Part shown: positions 7,528 through 15,223 of the stretch, in pieces
Position numbering within the stretch: position 1 is the first letter of the stretch
How the letters are laid out: each line of letters starts with the position of its first letter
Assembly: GCA_945861815.1 (NCBI GenBank)
Contig: CAMAVV010000003.1
Coordinates: 1 to 31,105 of the forward strand
Source of the DNA: Thermoflexus hugenholtzii JAD2
GTDB taxonomy: Bacteria > Chloroflexota > Dehalococcoidia > SHYB01
Length of the DNA stretch: 31,105 bases
Direction of reading: 5' to 3'
The notes under the pieces: generated by a model
Databases searched by the model: none
The model's input: the letters and a program-made list of their open reading frames with translations, nothing else
What the model was told of the DNA's origin: nothing
Position numbers and translations under genes: made by a program

Positions 7528-7555
7528 AGTATACGGCAGGAGTGCCTTTCAGCAA
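7528..7555 (-). promoter_or_regulatory. Sigma70-type promoter for the enoyl-CoA hydratase operon
   Basis: On the minus strand TTGCTG (7555-7550) is followed after 16 bases by TATACT (7533-7528). Transcription would start near 7521, with a leader of about 70 bases before the ATG at 7447. Confidence 0.42.
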
Positions 7556-7578
7556 ACCGAATCGCGCCGTGGCTGAGG

Positions 7579-8073
7579 CTACGGCGTCTTTGCCCGAATC
7601 GCCAGCAGGCCAAGCCCAACGGCGATGATTAAGACAGGCCAGAAGACGGCGCCGTTGAACCAGCCGAGAACGCCGAAATTGATAATGAGGATGAGCACGC
7701 CGATGAGGATAAGGACGATGCCCACACTCGTCCGGCGCGTCTCTGGAGTGGACATCGTTGACGGGCTGCCGCTCTCGGTCTTTTCGCCACGTATGACGTT
7801 CCCGATACGCCGGCCAGCCTGTGCCGTGTCGCCAGGGATATTCCCGATGTTCTGCCGCAGAGAATTGGCTGGATCGTAGGTTTCTTGGTGCGTGCGGGGC
7901 ATGAGGAGGGCGAGGACGAGATAGGCGATGAGGCCGAGGCCGCTTGCGAGGGAGAGGAGCACGAAGGCCAGGCGAACAAAGACACTATCGATGTCGAAGT
8001 ATTCGGCGAGGCCGCCACATACGCCAAAGAGAAGGCGGTCCTTCTCGGTTTTGACGAGTCTGCTTTGGGCCAT
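7579..8073 (-). CDS. PspC domain membrane protein with LiaF-like C-terminus
   Basis: The 164-residue protein has an N-terminal PspC domain (residues about 4-65), with LFGVCGGLAEYFDIDSVFVR followed by a hydrophobic segment ending in ALLMPRT. A soluble linker (about 66-110) leads to two more hydrophobic helices (about 115-160) of the kind seen in LiaF-type and DUF5668 proteins. PspC proteins sit in the cytoplasmic membrane and take part in envelope-stress responses. No pspA, liaR or liaS is adjacent. The ATG at 8073 is preceded by AGGAGGAGCC, a clear ribosome-binding site, so the in-frame upstream codons are not used. Confidence 0.88.
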   Translation of the reverse strand: MAQSRLVKTEKDRLLFGVCGGLAEYFDIDSVFVRLAFVLLSLASGLGLIAYLVLALLMPRTHQETYDPANSLRQNIGNIPGDTAQAGRRIGNVIRGEKTESGSPSTMSTPETRRTSVGIVLILIGVLILIINFGVLGWFNGAVFWPVLIIAVGLGLLAIRAKTP

Positions 8074-8105
8074 GGCTCCTCCTCGCACCTGGGTCAACTG
8101 GGGGT

Positions 8106-8134
8106 ATTATAGCCGCAGCACCATTTCATGTTGC
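8106..8134 (-). promoter_or_regulatory. Promoter for the PspC gene with a perfect -10
   Basis: On the minus strand TATAAT (8111-8106) is an exact -10. GCAACA (8134-8129) lies 17 bases upstream and matches only half of the -35 consensus. The start near 8099 leaves a leader of about 25 bases containing AGGAGG. Confidence 0.5.
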
Positions 8135-8141
8135 TGGCCTG

Positions 8142-8717
8142 ATGGAAAAGATACGCGCCTTCATCGCGATAGAGCTGGACGAGGCGATGCGCCGCCACAT
8201 GGCCGAGGCGCAGGAGCGCCTTCGCCGGGCCGGCCGCTTGCCTGTCCGGTGGGCGCGGCCCGATAGTGCGCATGTGACGCTGAAGTTCCTTGGAGAAGTG
8301 GAACCGGAGGCAGTCTCAAGGATCGCAGGGGCTGTCGCTCAGGCTGCTGGAGCCGCAAAGCCCTTCCACGTCGGCTTTGGAGCCATCGGCGCCTTTCCGT
8401 CGCCCAGGAGTGCGCGCATCATGTGGCTTGGGCTGACGGGAGAGACGGCAGCGCTCAGCGACCTGCGGGATGCCGTGGAAAGTTTTGTGACGCCGCTAGG
8501 CTTTCCAGCCGAGGCCCGTCCTTTCACGCCCCATGTGACGCTTGCCAGGCTCCAGGATGGAGCAAGGCCCGTTGATTTGGAGGCAATCAGGGCGGGGGCT
8601 GAGATACCTAGGGAGTCGGTATCGCAAAAGATTACGGATGTCGTCCTCTTCAGAAGCGACCTTTCACGGGGAGGGCCTGTCTATACACCTCTGTGCAGGT
8701 TTCCTCTGACAGGATAG
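8142..8717 (+). CDS. thpR: RNA 2',3'-cyclic phosphodiesterase / 2'-5' RNA ligase ThpR
   Basis: This 191-residue protein belongs to the 2H phosphoesterase superfamily and has both defining motifs: HVT at residues 44-46 (SAHVTLKFLG) and HVT at 131-133 (FTPHVTLARL). The LigT/ThpR group hydrolyses 2',3'-cyclic phosphate RNA ends and was first found as a 2'-5' RNA ligase of tRNA halves. Length and motif spacing are typical. It is divergent from the PspC gene with about 68 bases between the starts. Its physiological substrate is not known for most bacteria. Confidence 0.93.
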   Translation: MEKIRAFIAIELDEAMRRHMAEAQERLRRAGRLPVRWARPDSAHVTLKFLGEVEPEAVSRIAGAVAQAAGAAKPFHVGFGAIGAFPSPRSARIMWLGLTGETAALSDLRDAVESFVTPLGFPAEARPFTPHVTLARLQDGARPVDLEAIRAGAEIPRESVSQKITDVVLFRSDLSRGGPVYTPLCRFPLTG

Positions 8718-8746
8718 TTGCTAGACAAATTGAGCTTTGATATACT
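8718..8746 (+). promoter_or_regulatory. Sigma70-type promoter for the small zinc-ribbon gene
   Basis: TTGCTA (8718-8723), a 17-base spacer and TATACT (8741-8746) begin right after the thpR stop codon. The start would be near 8753, about 43 bases before the ATG at 8796. This argues against an in-frame TTG start at 8718. Confidence 0.55.
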
Positions 8747-8795
8747 TTGTGTCGGATTTCACAACCCGATTTTGTGTGGTGGAGAGAGGTGTCCG

Positions 8796-9002
8796 ATGGA
8801 CTTTCCCAAGTGTCAGAAGTGCGGCCAAGGCGATCTTGTGCCGCTGTCCGATTTTGGCAGCCAAGGCGCGGCGATACACTATAAGGCGTGGGTGTGCACC
8901 GTCCCCGATTGCGGCTTCAACATCAAGATCCGCAACGGTGACGTCTATCTCAACGAGCCGATCAACAGCGGCGCAGCGCACGTTGCCCGCTACAACAGGT
9001 AG
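8796..9002 (+). CDS. Small zinc-ribbon protein, unknown function
   Basis: The 68-residue protein has two cysteine pairs, KCQKCG near residues 5-10 and VCTVPDCG near 33-40, spaced as in a zinc ribbon. The start has GGAGAGAGG upstream and its own promoter. The C-terminal part (NGDVYLNEPINSGAAH) has no recognised motif. It is probably cytoplasmic, with no signal or membrane segment. It could bind nucleic acid or a protein partner; I do not recognise a named family. Confidence 0.75.
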   Translation: MDFPKCQKCGQGDLVPLSDFGSQGAAIHYKAWVCTVPDCGFNIKIRNGDVYLNEPINSGAAHVARYNR

Positions 9003-9017
9003 CTGTTTTCGGCTTTT

Positions 9018-9071
9018 GCCTCGCTGAGAGGCATTTCGGCACCCTCGCACCGTCTTTGAGACGGAGGCGAG
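9018..9071. terminator. Tandem hairpins between convergent genes
   Basis: Two stem-loops follow the zinc-ribbon gene. The first is GCCTC-GCTGA-GAGGC (9018-9032). The second has inner stem CCGTCT-TTG-AGACGG (9050-9064) extended by CTCGC/GCGAG (9044-9048 and 9067-9071). Neither has a strong T-tract. Their place between the 3' ends of the zinc-ribbon gene and the ABC permease gene suggests termination from both strands. The rest of 9003-9123 shows nothing else. Confidence 0.45.
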
Positions 9072-9123
9072 TTCCCTTGCCATCCAGGTGAGCGGTGACT
9101 CTTCTTGTCTCTGCAGCCGCGCG

Positions 9124-10368
9124 TTAGGTGTGGCGCAGCGCCTCGATGGGGTCCATCCGTGAGGCGCGCAGGGCAGGGTAGATGCCGAAGAAGAGGCCGA
9201 TGGCGACGGAAACACCGACCGCCAGGCCTGCGATATTTGCAGTGAATATCGTTTCGATAGGCTGGTTGTTGAGCGTTAGGTTTTCCAGGAGCTTCGAAGC
9301 GCCCCAGCCAGCCGCCACACCGATGCCGCCGCCGCCAAAACTGACCAGCGTCGCTTCAGTAAGGAATTGTGACAGGATATCGCGCCGCTTTGCGCCGACG
9401 GCTTTGCGAATGCCGATCTCCCGCGTGCGCTCCGTCACCGAGACGAGCATGATGTTCATGATGCCGATGCCGCCGACGAGGAGCGAGATGCCGGCGATCG
9501 CGCCAAGGAAAACCGTCAGCACGTCGTTCACTTCCTGGCGTGCCTGAATCAGATCTTCCTGGCTTGTGAGCAGGAAGTCGTCCGTCGTTGTTATCTTGTG
9601 GCGCTCGCGCAGGATATCGGTCACCTGGGCCTTTGCCGCCTCGATCGTTTTGTTGCTCACTGCCTTCACGTTGATGTTCTGGACCGATTCCGTGCCTTGG
9701 GCGGTGCGCTGAGAGATGAGCCGTGTCTGGACGGTGGTGATGGGCGCGATGATGAAATCGTCCGTCACGCCTTGTCCTGTCCCGCCTTTGGCCTTCAGCA
9801 CGCCGATGATTTGAAATTGTCTGTTGTTGATGATGATGAACTGGCCGACTGGGCTGATATCGCCGTAAAGAGTCTGGGAGATGTTGCTCCCTAGCACGGC
9901 GACAAGGGAGCGGGAGGTAACGTCTTGGTCTTCTATGAAGCGTCCGTCGGCAAGGGTCGCGTCGCGGATGCCTTCATAGGAAGGCGTTGTACCGGTGACG
10001 CGCGCAAAGACGTTCTGGTTCGAGGCCCGTGCCTGAGCAAAGGTATTGACTTCGGGCGCGACTGAGTGAACATCCGGCGCAAGATATTGGTCTTCAAGCG
10101 CGTAGGCGTCTTGAAGGGTAAGCGTTTGACCTGTCCCAACCTGGCCGCGCACGCCCTGGTTCGTTTGCGCTTGCGGGCGGACGAAGATGAGGTTCGTGCC
10201 GACGCGGGTGATTTGATCCTCGATGCTTTGATTCGTCCCTTTGCCGATGGCCATGACAGCGATGACTGCGCCAACGCCGATGACGATGCCAAGCAGGGTA
10301 AGGATGGTCCGCAGTTTGTTGGAAACCAGGGCCCAGAAGGCAAGGCGCAAGCTTTCGATGGGGCTCAT
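9124..10368 (-). CDS. MacB/FtsX-type ABC transporter permease
   Basis: This 414-residue permease has the MacB-like layout: an N-terminal membrane helix (about 20-40, TLLGIVIGVGAVIAVMAIG), a large external domain (about 45-280), then three C-terminal helices beginning at FLGAIAGISLLVGGIGIMN. The FtsX motif TERTREIGIRKAVGAKRRDI precedes the second of these. The C-terminus RASRMDPIEALRHT is typical. Unlike E. coli MacB, the ATPase is a separate gene whose last four bases overlap this start (ATGA). With the membrane-fusion lipoprotein upstream it should form an energised exporter of peptides, lipids or other hydrophobic compounds. The substrate is unknown. Confidence 0.92.
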   Translation of the reverse strand: MSPIESLRLAFWALVSNKLRTILTLLGIVIGVGAVIAVMAIGKGTNQSIEDQITRVGTNLIFVRPQAQTNQGVRGQVGTGQTLTLQDAYALEDQYLAPDVHSVAPEVNTFAQARASNQNVFARVTGTTPSYEGIRDATLADGRFIEDQDVTSRSLVAVLGSNISQTLYGDISPVGQFIIINNRQFQIIGVLKAKGGTGQGVTDDFIIAPITTVQTRLISQRTAQGTESVQNINVKAVSNKTIEAAKAQVTDILRERHKITTTDDFLLTSQEDLIQARQEVNDVLTVFLGAIAGISLLVGGIGIMNIMLVSVTERTREIGIRKAVGAKRRDILSQFLTEATLVSFGGGGIGVAAGWGASKLLENLTLNNQPIETIFTANIAGLAVGVSVAIGLFFGIYPALRASRMDPIEALRHT

Positions 10369-11075
10369 ACCGCCACCTTTCTCTTAACCTCATCGCTGAT
10401 GATCATGCCATCTTTGAACGTGACAACTCGGGGAGAAATCGCGCTGACCGCGGGATCATGGGTGACGAAGATGATGCTGATCCCCTCTTTATCATGAAGT
10501 TCCTGAAAGAGGCGCAGGATCTCTGCGCCGACGCGAGAATCGAGATTGCCTGTGGGCTCATCGGCAAGGAGGAGAGAGGGGTTGTTGATGAGGGCGCGCG
10601 CAATGGCGACGCGCTGCTGCTCGCCGCCGGAAAGCTCCACGGGGCGGTGCTTGCCTCGCTTGCCCAAGCCGACGCGCTCTAGGGTCTGGATCGCCCGCTG
10701 CCGCCGCGACTTGCCATTGGCGTAGACGAGGGGCAGGGCAACGTTATCAATGGCGCTCATGCGTTGCAAGAGGTTGAATTGCTGGAAGACGAACCCTATC
10801 TTGTCGCGACGGATGCCGGCGAGGGCATTATCGTTCATCTTGCCCACGTCGTGTCCATCCAGGAAGTACTTCCCTGTTGTGGGACGGTCGAGACAGCCCA
10901 GGATGTTCATGAAGGACGACTTGCCCGAGCCGGATGCGCCAACGATCGCGACCATCTCCCCCTTGTTGATCGCCAGGGAGACGCCGCGGATAGCTTGCAC
11001 CTCGACTTTGCCCAGGCGATAGGTCTTGGTGACTTGATCGATCTGGATGAGCGCTTGTCCTGATGTCTGCATCAT
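10365..11075 (-). CDS. MacB/LolD-type ABC transporter ATPase
   Basis: The 236-residue ATPase drives the adjacent permease. Walker A is GASGSGKSS (46-54), the Q-loop is VFQQFNLL, the signature is LSGGEQQRVAIARAL, and Walker B is LLLADEPTGN, followed by the H-loop VTHDP. The start uses one of two adjacent ATGs (11075 or 11072). The stop codon overlaps the permease start, indicating coupled translation. It lies 26 bases downstream of the membrane-fusion gene, so all three form one operon. Family members power export and lipoprotein release rather than uptake. Confidence 0.95.
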   Translation of the reverse strand: MMQTSGQALIQIDQVTKTYRLGKVEVQAIRGVSLAINKGEMVAIVGASGSGKSSFMNILGCLDRPTTGKYFLDGHDVGKMNDNALAGIRRDKIGFVFQQFNLLQRMSAIDNVALPLVYANGKSRRQRAIQTLERVGLGKRGKHRPVELSGGEQQRVAIARALINNPSLLLADEPTGNLDSRVGAEILRLFQELHDKEGISIIFVTHDPAVSAISPRVVTFKDGMIISDEVKRKVAV

Positions 11076-11101
11076 GCGTCGTTTCTACTCTTCAGGTTGC
11101 G

Positions 11102-13462
11102 CTAGCGAGGAGCAGGTGCGCCTGGCTGCTGGATGAAGATTCCGCCGCCTTGGCCACCGATGGGTTGGTTGCCCTGGGCCCCTGTAGTGGTGCGCTGACC
11201 AGAGCCTCGCGCAGGAACGGCAACTTTTTCGCCCTCTTCGAGGCCGCTGACTATCTGGGTGTTTGTCCCGTCCGTTAGACCGGTTTGGACTGAGCGCTCT
11301 TCGCGAGCGCCGTCGGCCTTGATGACCTTGACGATGCGGTTCGCGACGTTGCCGGAGAGTGCGCGTGACGGCACAACGATGACGTCGGTTGCCTGACTGA
11401 CGACGATGGTTGACTGCACAGAGAGGCCATCGCGAAGCAGCGAGAGTGGATTAACGCCGCCTTGGGCTAACGCTGCGCCGCGTCCGCCGAATGCGCCCGC
11501 AGAGCCGCTCGCGACAGCTGTTGCAAGCGCTCCCTGGGCGGCGCCTGCTCCCGGCCGTTGCCCGCCTGGCGCTCCGCCTTGACCTGCGCCTGGTTGAGCG
11601 CCACCACCTTGGTTGCCGCCCGCGCCTCCTGTACCACCTGGGCCTCCTGGGCGGCCAGCGCCAGGGGTTTGCCCAGCGCCGCCCGCGCCTTGGCCGATGG
11701 CCGGAACGGTGAGGGCGATTTTGATGTTGTAACTCACGATGCCTTGCTGGCGGTTCGGCAGGATGGAGATGAAGCGCACGGTTCCCGCGATCGACACGCC
11801 GGCGGCCTGGTTCAACGTGACCTGTACGGGCAGGCCTTCGCGGATATTCAAGACGTCTGCCTCATCGACGACGGCCTGCACTTCAGCCTGGGAGATGTCC
11901 ACGATGAGCAGGGCCGCTGTGGCGGCAGAGATGGTATCGCCTACCTTCACGTTGACGGCGTTCACGACGCCATCATAGGGCGCTTTTATCTGGGCGAGGG
12001 CGAGCTTGTCTTTGGCGGCTTGCAGGCTTGTCTGGGCCTCGTTGACCTGAGTAACGCGCAGGTTGAGGGTGATCGCATCAGGCCCCTTCTTCACGATCGC
12101 GAGCTTCTCATCCGCGTCCTGGAGCGAGGCCTTTGCCGTTATGATTTTTGCCTCTTTGACTGCGATGTCTTCGCTGGCGGGGCCGCTGCGAATCTTCGCG
12201 AGATTCTCTTGGGCGACGCGCAGCGTGACTTCCGCCGACGAGATTTTGGCCTGTTTCAGGGCAACGTCCAGCGCGTCTGCGCCCGCGAGCATCTTGGTGA
12301 GATTCTCTTGTGCGAACTTGAGGGTTTCCTGCGCCGTTGTGATTTTGGCTTGCTTGGTTGCAAGGTCTAGCGAATCGGAACCGGCGGCCAGTTTGTCATA
12401 GTTGGTTTGGGAGGTTCGCACGGCGTCTTGTGCGGAGGTAAGGGATCGCTGAGCGGAGGTAACGGATGAAGTTTGTGTTGCCTTCGCCGACTCAAGGCCA
12501 TCGCGGGCGATGATGAGATTGTTCCAAAGGGTGGTGACATCGGTGAGGGTGGGAGCGGTAGCAGGATGTTTCTGGTAGATCTCGACCGGGGAGAGGAAGA
12601 TATCTACCTCCGGAATGCCGAACCCTGCAGCTGTCCAAGCGGCGCGATAGGCGCGCCTTCTCGTTTCCAGGAGATCGCTCGCTTCGCGAACAAGACGGGT
12701 CTGCGTTGCCTCGGTGATCGTCTGCGATGTCAACGTATTTCCGAGGGATTGCTTCGCCTGATCGAGCGCAGCAGCAGCAGAGGCTATCTCCTCAGCCGTA
12801 TAGGGCTTCTTCGCGGTGGTTGCGGCATCCTGAGCAAGCTGCACGGCCTGGATGGCGGTGGCGACCGCCTCCTTCTGCTTTGCGATGTCCTGGTCTGTAT
12901 AAGGAACCTTCGCCTTATCAAGGGCGTCCTTTGCTTGCTGAAGGAGTGTTTGAGCATTCGCGAGCGCTTCTTGTTTCAGGCGCAACTCAGTCTGGTAGCC
13001 GGTGCCACGAGCGTCGTCTAAGGCATCCTGAGCCGTCTTCATCTGTAGCTTCGCGGTTGCGACTGCCTCTTGGGCCTTGGCGAGATCTAGTGCGCCGTTG
13101 GTCTTCTTGGCGTCGTCGAGGGCCTGCTGGGCGCTGAGCAGCGTTGTCTCGGCCTTGGTGACCGCCATCTGCACATCGGCAAGGTCGATCTCTGCAAGGA
13201 TCTGGTCTTTGGTGACGCGCGCGCCTTCTAGGACGAGGACTTTGCTTACCGTGCCTGGACTGCCGAAGGTGAGGGTCTTTTGGTTAGGGAAGCTGACGCT
13301 GCCCGAAGAGCTGACAGAGGTGCGGATGTTGCCTTTGGCAACTGTGTAAATCTCTTCAGCGGCAGCGGCGGTCGCATCGTCGCCACCACAGGCGGTTATC
13401 ACAAGTGTCACTGAAAGAGCGATTGCCAAAAAAGTCAATATGCGGAATGAAGTCCTGCCCAT
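11102..13462 (-). CDS. Very long MacA/HlyD-like membrane-fusion lipoprotein
   Basis: This 786-residue protein begins with a signal and lipobox (LVITACGG), so it is anchored outside the membrane. GNIRTSVSSSGSV and GTVSKVLVLEGARV form the first half of the lipoyl/barrel-sandwich domain. An alanine-, lysine- and glutamine-rich coiled coil then spans roughly residues 90-520, followed by IKAPYDGVVNAV, the second half of the lipoyl domain. A beta-barrel follows, interrupted by a glycine- and proline-rich low-complexity stretch (coding bases about 11455-11705). The C-terminal membrane-proximal domain includes GLEEGEKVAV. Ordinary MacA is about 370 residues; the excess is mainly coiled coil and the glycine-rich insert. 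It starts the export operon, with AGGAAA before the ATG at 13462. No TolC-like gene is near. Confidence 0.9.
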   Translation of the reverse strand: MGRTSFRILTFLAIALSVTLVITACGGDDATAAAAEEIYTVAKGNIRTSVSSSGSVSFPNQKTLTFGSPGTVSKVLVLEGARVTKDQILAEIDLADVQMAVTKAETTLLSAQQALDDAKKTNGALDLAKAQEAVATAKLQMKTAQDALDDARGTGYQTELRLKQEALANAQTLLQQAKDALDKAKVPYTDQDIAKQKEAVATAIQAVQLAQDAATTAKKPYTAEEIASAAAALDQAKQSLGNTLTSQTITEATQTRLVREASDLLETRRRAYRAAWTAAGFGIPEVDIFLSPVEIYQKHPATAPTLTDVTTLWNNLIIARDGLESAKATQTSSVTSAQRSLTSAQDAVRTSQTNYDKLAAGSDSLDLATKQAKITTAQETLKFAQENLTKMLAGADALDVALKQAKISSAEVTLRVAQENLAKIRSGPASEDIAVKEAKIITAKASLQDADEKLAIVKKGPDAITLNLRVTQVNEAQTSLQAAKDKLALAQIKAPYDGVVNAVNVKVGDTISAATAALLIVDISQAEVQAVVDEADVLNIREGLPVQVTLNQAAGVSIAGTVRFISILPNRQQGIVSYNIKIALTVPAIGQGAGGAGQTPGAGRPGGPGGTGGAGGNQGGGAQPGAGQGGAPGGQRPGAGAAQGALATAVASGSAGAFGGRGAALAQGGVNPLSLLRDGLSVQSTIVVSQATDVIVVPSRALSGNVANRIVKVIKADGAREERSVQTGLTDGTNTQIVSGLEEGEKVAVPARGSGQRTTTGAQGNQPIGGQGGGIFIQQPGAPAPR
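11985..12385 (-). repeat. Four tandem coiled-coil repeats of about 33 residues in the membrane-fusion protein
   Basis: Within the membrane-fusion gene, four successive units share the pattern of an alanine- and lysine-rich helix ending in a short Gly/Pro break. Units begin SLDLATKQAKITTAQ, ALDVALKQAKISSAE, SEDIAVKEAKIITAK and ITLNLRVTQVNEAQT. The first two are nearly identical in phase and residues, which points to recent internal duplication that lengthened the helical hairpin. Confidence 0.7.
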
Positions 13463-13508
13463 AGTTTCCTCGCCACTCAATAAAGCTGTCGGCCACCATA
13501 ACGTAGGG

Positions 13509-13526
13509 CCAGGCAGAGCCGCCTGG
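13509..13526. promoter_or_regulatory. Inverted repeat upstream of the export operon
   Basis: CCAGGC (13509-13514) and GCCTGG (13521-13526) form a perfect 6+6 inverted repeat with a 6-base centre, about 47 bases before the membrane-fusion start. It could be an operator or a leader hairpin. No convincing -35/-10 pair is seen in 13463-13593. Confidence 0.35.
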
Positions 13527-13593
13527 TCAGAAGGCCACACTCTATCTTAGCGACTCAATCTTAGAAAGCCATTAGAGGGATCAGAACCAGGCC

Positions 13594-14016
13594 TTAGGGG
13601 GCTAATTCTACTCGCAACTCCTGGATCTGCTCCCCGTCAGGCTGTGTTTTATCGATGTGGTAGAGGCGGATGGCCGGCTTCATAGGATCCCGAAGGGAGA
13701 CGATCATATAGAGGTAGCCCCAAGGCGAAGAGAGCTTCACGTCCGTGGTCGATGGGTAGGCCTCACTGAAGGTGTGGGAGTGGTAAAAGCCAAGGATGTC
13801 CCACTTGGACTTTGCCGCCTCATCTTCGATGCGCATCAACTCCAACCCGTCGAAGTTGTATTTCACCGGGCTTTTCTCGGTGTTCGTCGCGCGATAAACC
13901 TTGCGCACAACTGCACCATCGCCAGTCAGGATGCCGCAGCATTCGTTGGGCGCCTCCTGCTTGGCGTGGGCGATGATTTCGTCGGCCTGTTGTCTTGTAA
14001 GAGTGAGGTCTGCCAT
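13594..14016 (-). CDS. JAMM/MPN-domain metallopeptidase (Mov34/M67 family)
   Basis: The 140-residue protein is a compact JAMM domain. The zinc site is complete: Glu25 (PNECCGIL), then His79 and His81 in YHSHTFSEAYPSTTD, with Ser89 and Asp92 in register (H-S-H-x7-S-x2-D). Bacterial stand-alone JAMM proteins such as Mec remove residues from the C-terminus of small ubiquitin-like sulfur carriers (CysO, MoaD or ThiS type) or from thiocarboxylate conjugates. The gene starts 18 bases after the selD stop, so they probably share a transcript. This suggests a link between sulfur-carrier processing and selenium use, but that is inference. No ubiquitin-like gene is adjacent. Confidence 0.9.
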   Translation of the reverse strand: MADLTLTRQQADEIIAHAKQEAPNECCGILTGDGAVVRKVYRATNTEKSPVKYNFDGLELMRIEDEAAKSKWDILGFYHSHTFSEAYPSTTDVKLSSPWGYLYMIVSLRDPMKPAIRLYHIDKTQPDGEQIQELRVELAP

Positions 14017-14034
14017 GGTGTTTGCGCCTGCCCG

Positions 14035-15087
14035 CTACTTTTCTATTGTGATGTGTCCAGGCTCGCCTTGCGTGACCTCGCCAACAACGGCGGCGATTTG
14101 CACATGATGTGCCTTGAGGGCGCTGAGAAGGCGCTGAGATTTCTTGGGAGAGATAGAGAAGAGCAAGCCGCCGGAGGTCTGCGGATCGAAGAGGACGCGG
14201 AAGGCCTTGGGGTGAGTGCCTTGCTTCCAGGTAAGAGCATGGTCGTAGTAGCTTTTGTTCCGGCCCATGCCTCCTGGGGAGATTTCCCGTTCTGCCCCTA
14301 GTTCCCAGGCATCTTTCAAGAGCGGCACGCGGCTTGTGGAGATGACCGCGGATACCCTGCTGGCGTTCAGCATCCCGTGCAAGTGCCCGAGCAGTGAAAA
14401 GCCTGTGATGTCTGTGCAAGCGTTCGGGGTGACTTCAAGGCCCGCTTCGCACGCCGCCTTATTCAGGACGAGCATAGATGTGATAGCGGCCTTGATTGCG
14501 GCTTCGCTCGCTTTGCCACTCTTCGCGGCAGTGGTGATGATGCCAGTGCCGATGGCCTTAGTAAGGATAAGCACGTCGCCGGGGCGCGCGCCTGCGTTTG
14601 TCCATTGTTTCCCAGGGCGGACAAGGCCGGTGACCGACATCCCATATTTCGGCTCCGCGTCATCGATGGTGTGACCGCCAACAATGGGAACTCCAGCTTC
14701 CTTTGCCTTCTGCGCGCCGCCGCGAAGAATCTCCTTGAGCACCTCTTTCGGCCTATCAGAAGGGAATGCGACGATGTTCATCGCGGTGATGGGCCGTCCG
14801 CCCATGGCATAGACATCGCTCAGGGAGTTGGCGGCTGCGATGGCGCCGTAGGTGAAGGGGTCGTCGACTATCGGAGGGAAAAAGTCGACCGTTTGCACCA
14901 GCGCCAAGTTTTTGGTGAGCTGGTACACGGCCGAATCATCCCCCGTTGCGATACCGACGAGCAGTCGCGGATCAGCGACTTGGGGAAGATTATGGAGGAT
15001 GTGATGCAGGTCGCCCGGACCGTATTTGGCAGCTCAGCCGCCGCACTTGGTCAGGGTCGTGAGCCTGATAGGCTCAGCCGGTGACAT
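14035..15087 (-). CDS. selD: Selenide, water dikinase SelD, a selenoprotein with in-frame UGA (Sec18)
   Basis: SelD makes selenophosphate from selenide and ATP, the selenium donor for Sec-tRNA and selenouridine. A plain reading starts only at 14928 and loses the catalytic N-terminus. Reading through the TGA at 15036-15034 restores it. The ATG at 15087, preceded by GAAGGAG, gives TLTKCGG-U-AAKYGPGDL, where Sec18 and Lys21 align with the Cys17/Lys20 active pair of E. coli SelD. Then come TGDDSAVY and TVDFFPPIVDDPFTYG, the ATP and metal-binding aspartates. Total length is 350 residues, normal for the family. Because a SelD homologue often has Cys or Sec at exactly this site, the UGA is almost certainly decoded as selenocysteine. 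SelA, SelB and tRNA-Sec are not in the window. Confidence 0.95.
15005..15036 (-). promoter_or_regulatory. Candidate bacterial SECIS hairpin after the selD UGA
   Basis: Directly downstream of the UGA (15036-15034), the mRNA can form GGUC-CGGGC-GACC with a GGG-containing loop, plus an outer UGC/GCA pairing at 15031-15029 and 15007-15005. The loop lies about 17 bases after the UGA, within the spacing known for SelB-binding bSECIS elements. The pairing is short, so the exact fold is uncertain, but placement and loop fit. Confidence 0.55.
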
Positions 15088-15103
15088 GGCAACTCCTTCA
15101 AGG

Positions 15104-15128
15104 ACGTTCCCCCTAGAAAGAGGGACGT
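15104..15128 (-). promoter_or_regulatory. Hairpin in the selD leader just before its ribosome-binding site
   Basis: In the selD mRNA ACGUCCC pairs with GGG-a-ACGU (one bulged base) around a 10-base loop, ending about 8 bases before GAAGGAG. It may tune translation of selD or be a remnant operator. No known riboswitch is recognised. Confidence 0.3.
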
Positions 15129-15187
15129 TTACAGTGTAGCAGAGGCACTTTCTATGATGCGCGAATTAGGGGTGTGGCGCAGTGGCC

Positions 15188-15223
15188 GTCAAGAGCCTCT
15201 ATAAGAGTTGTACCTGTCTTGAC
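15188..15223. promoter_or_regulatory. Inverted repeat shared by the divergent selD and act promoters
   Basis: GTCAAGA (15188-15194) and TCTTGAC (15217-15223) are perfect inverted arms 22 bases apart. A smaller palindrome, CTCT-ATA-AGAG (15197-15207), lies between them. The right arm overlaps the -35 of the act promoter, and the left arm read on the minus strand gives TTGACG, a possible -35 for selD. A dimeric regulator could act on both genes here, which is inference. Confidence 0.4.

Noticed and set aside
15034..15036. The TGA in selD as a nonsense mutation or sequencing error
   Set aside because: It falls exactly on the catalytic Cys/Sec position, both flanks match SelD, and a candidate bSECIS hairpin follows.
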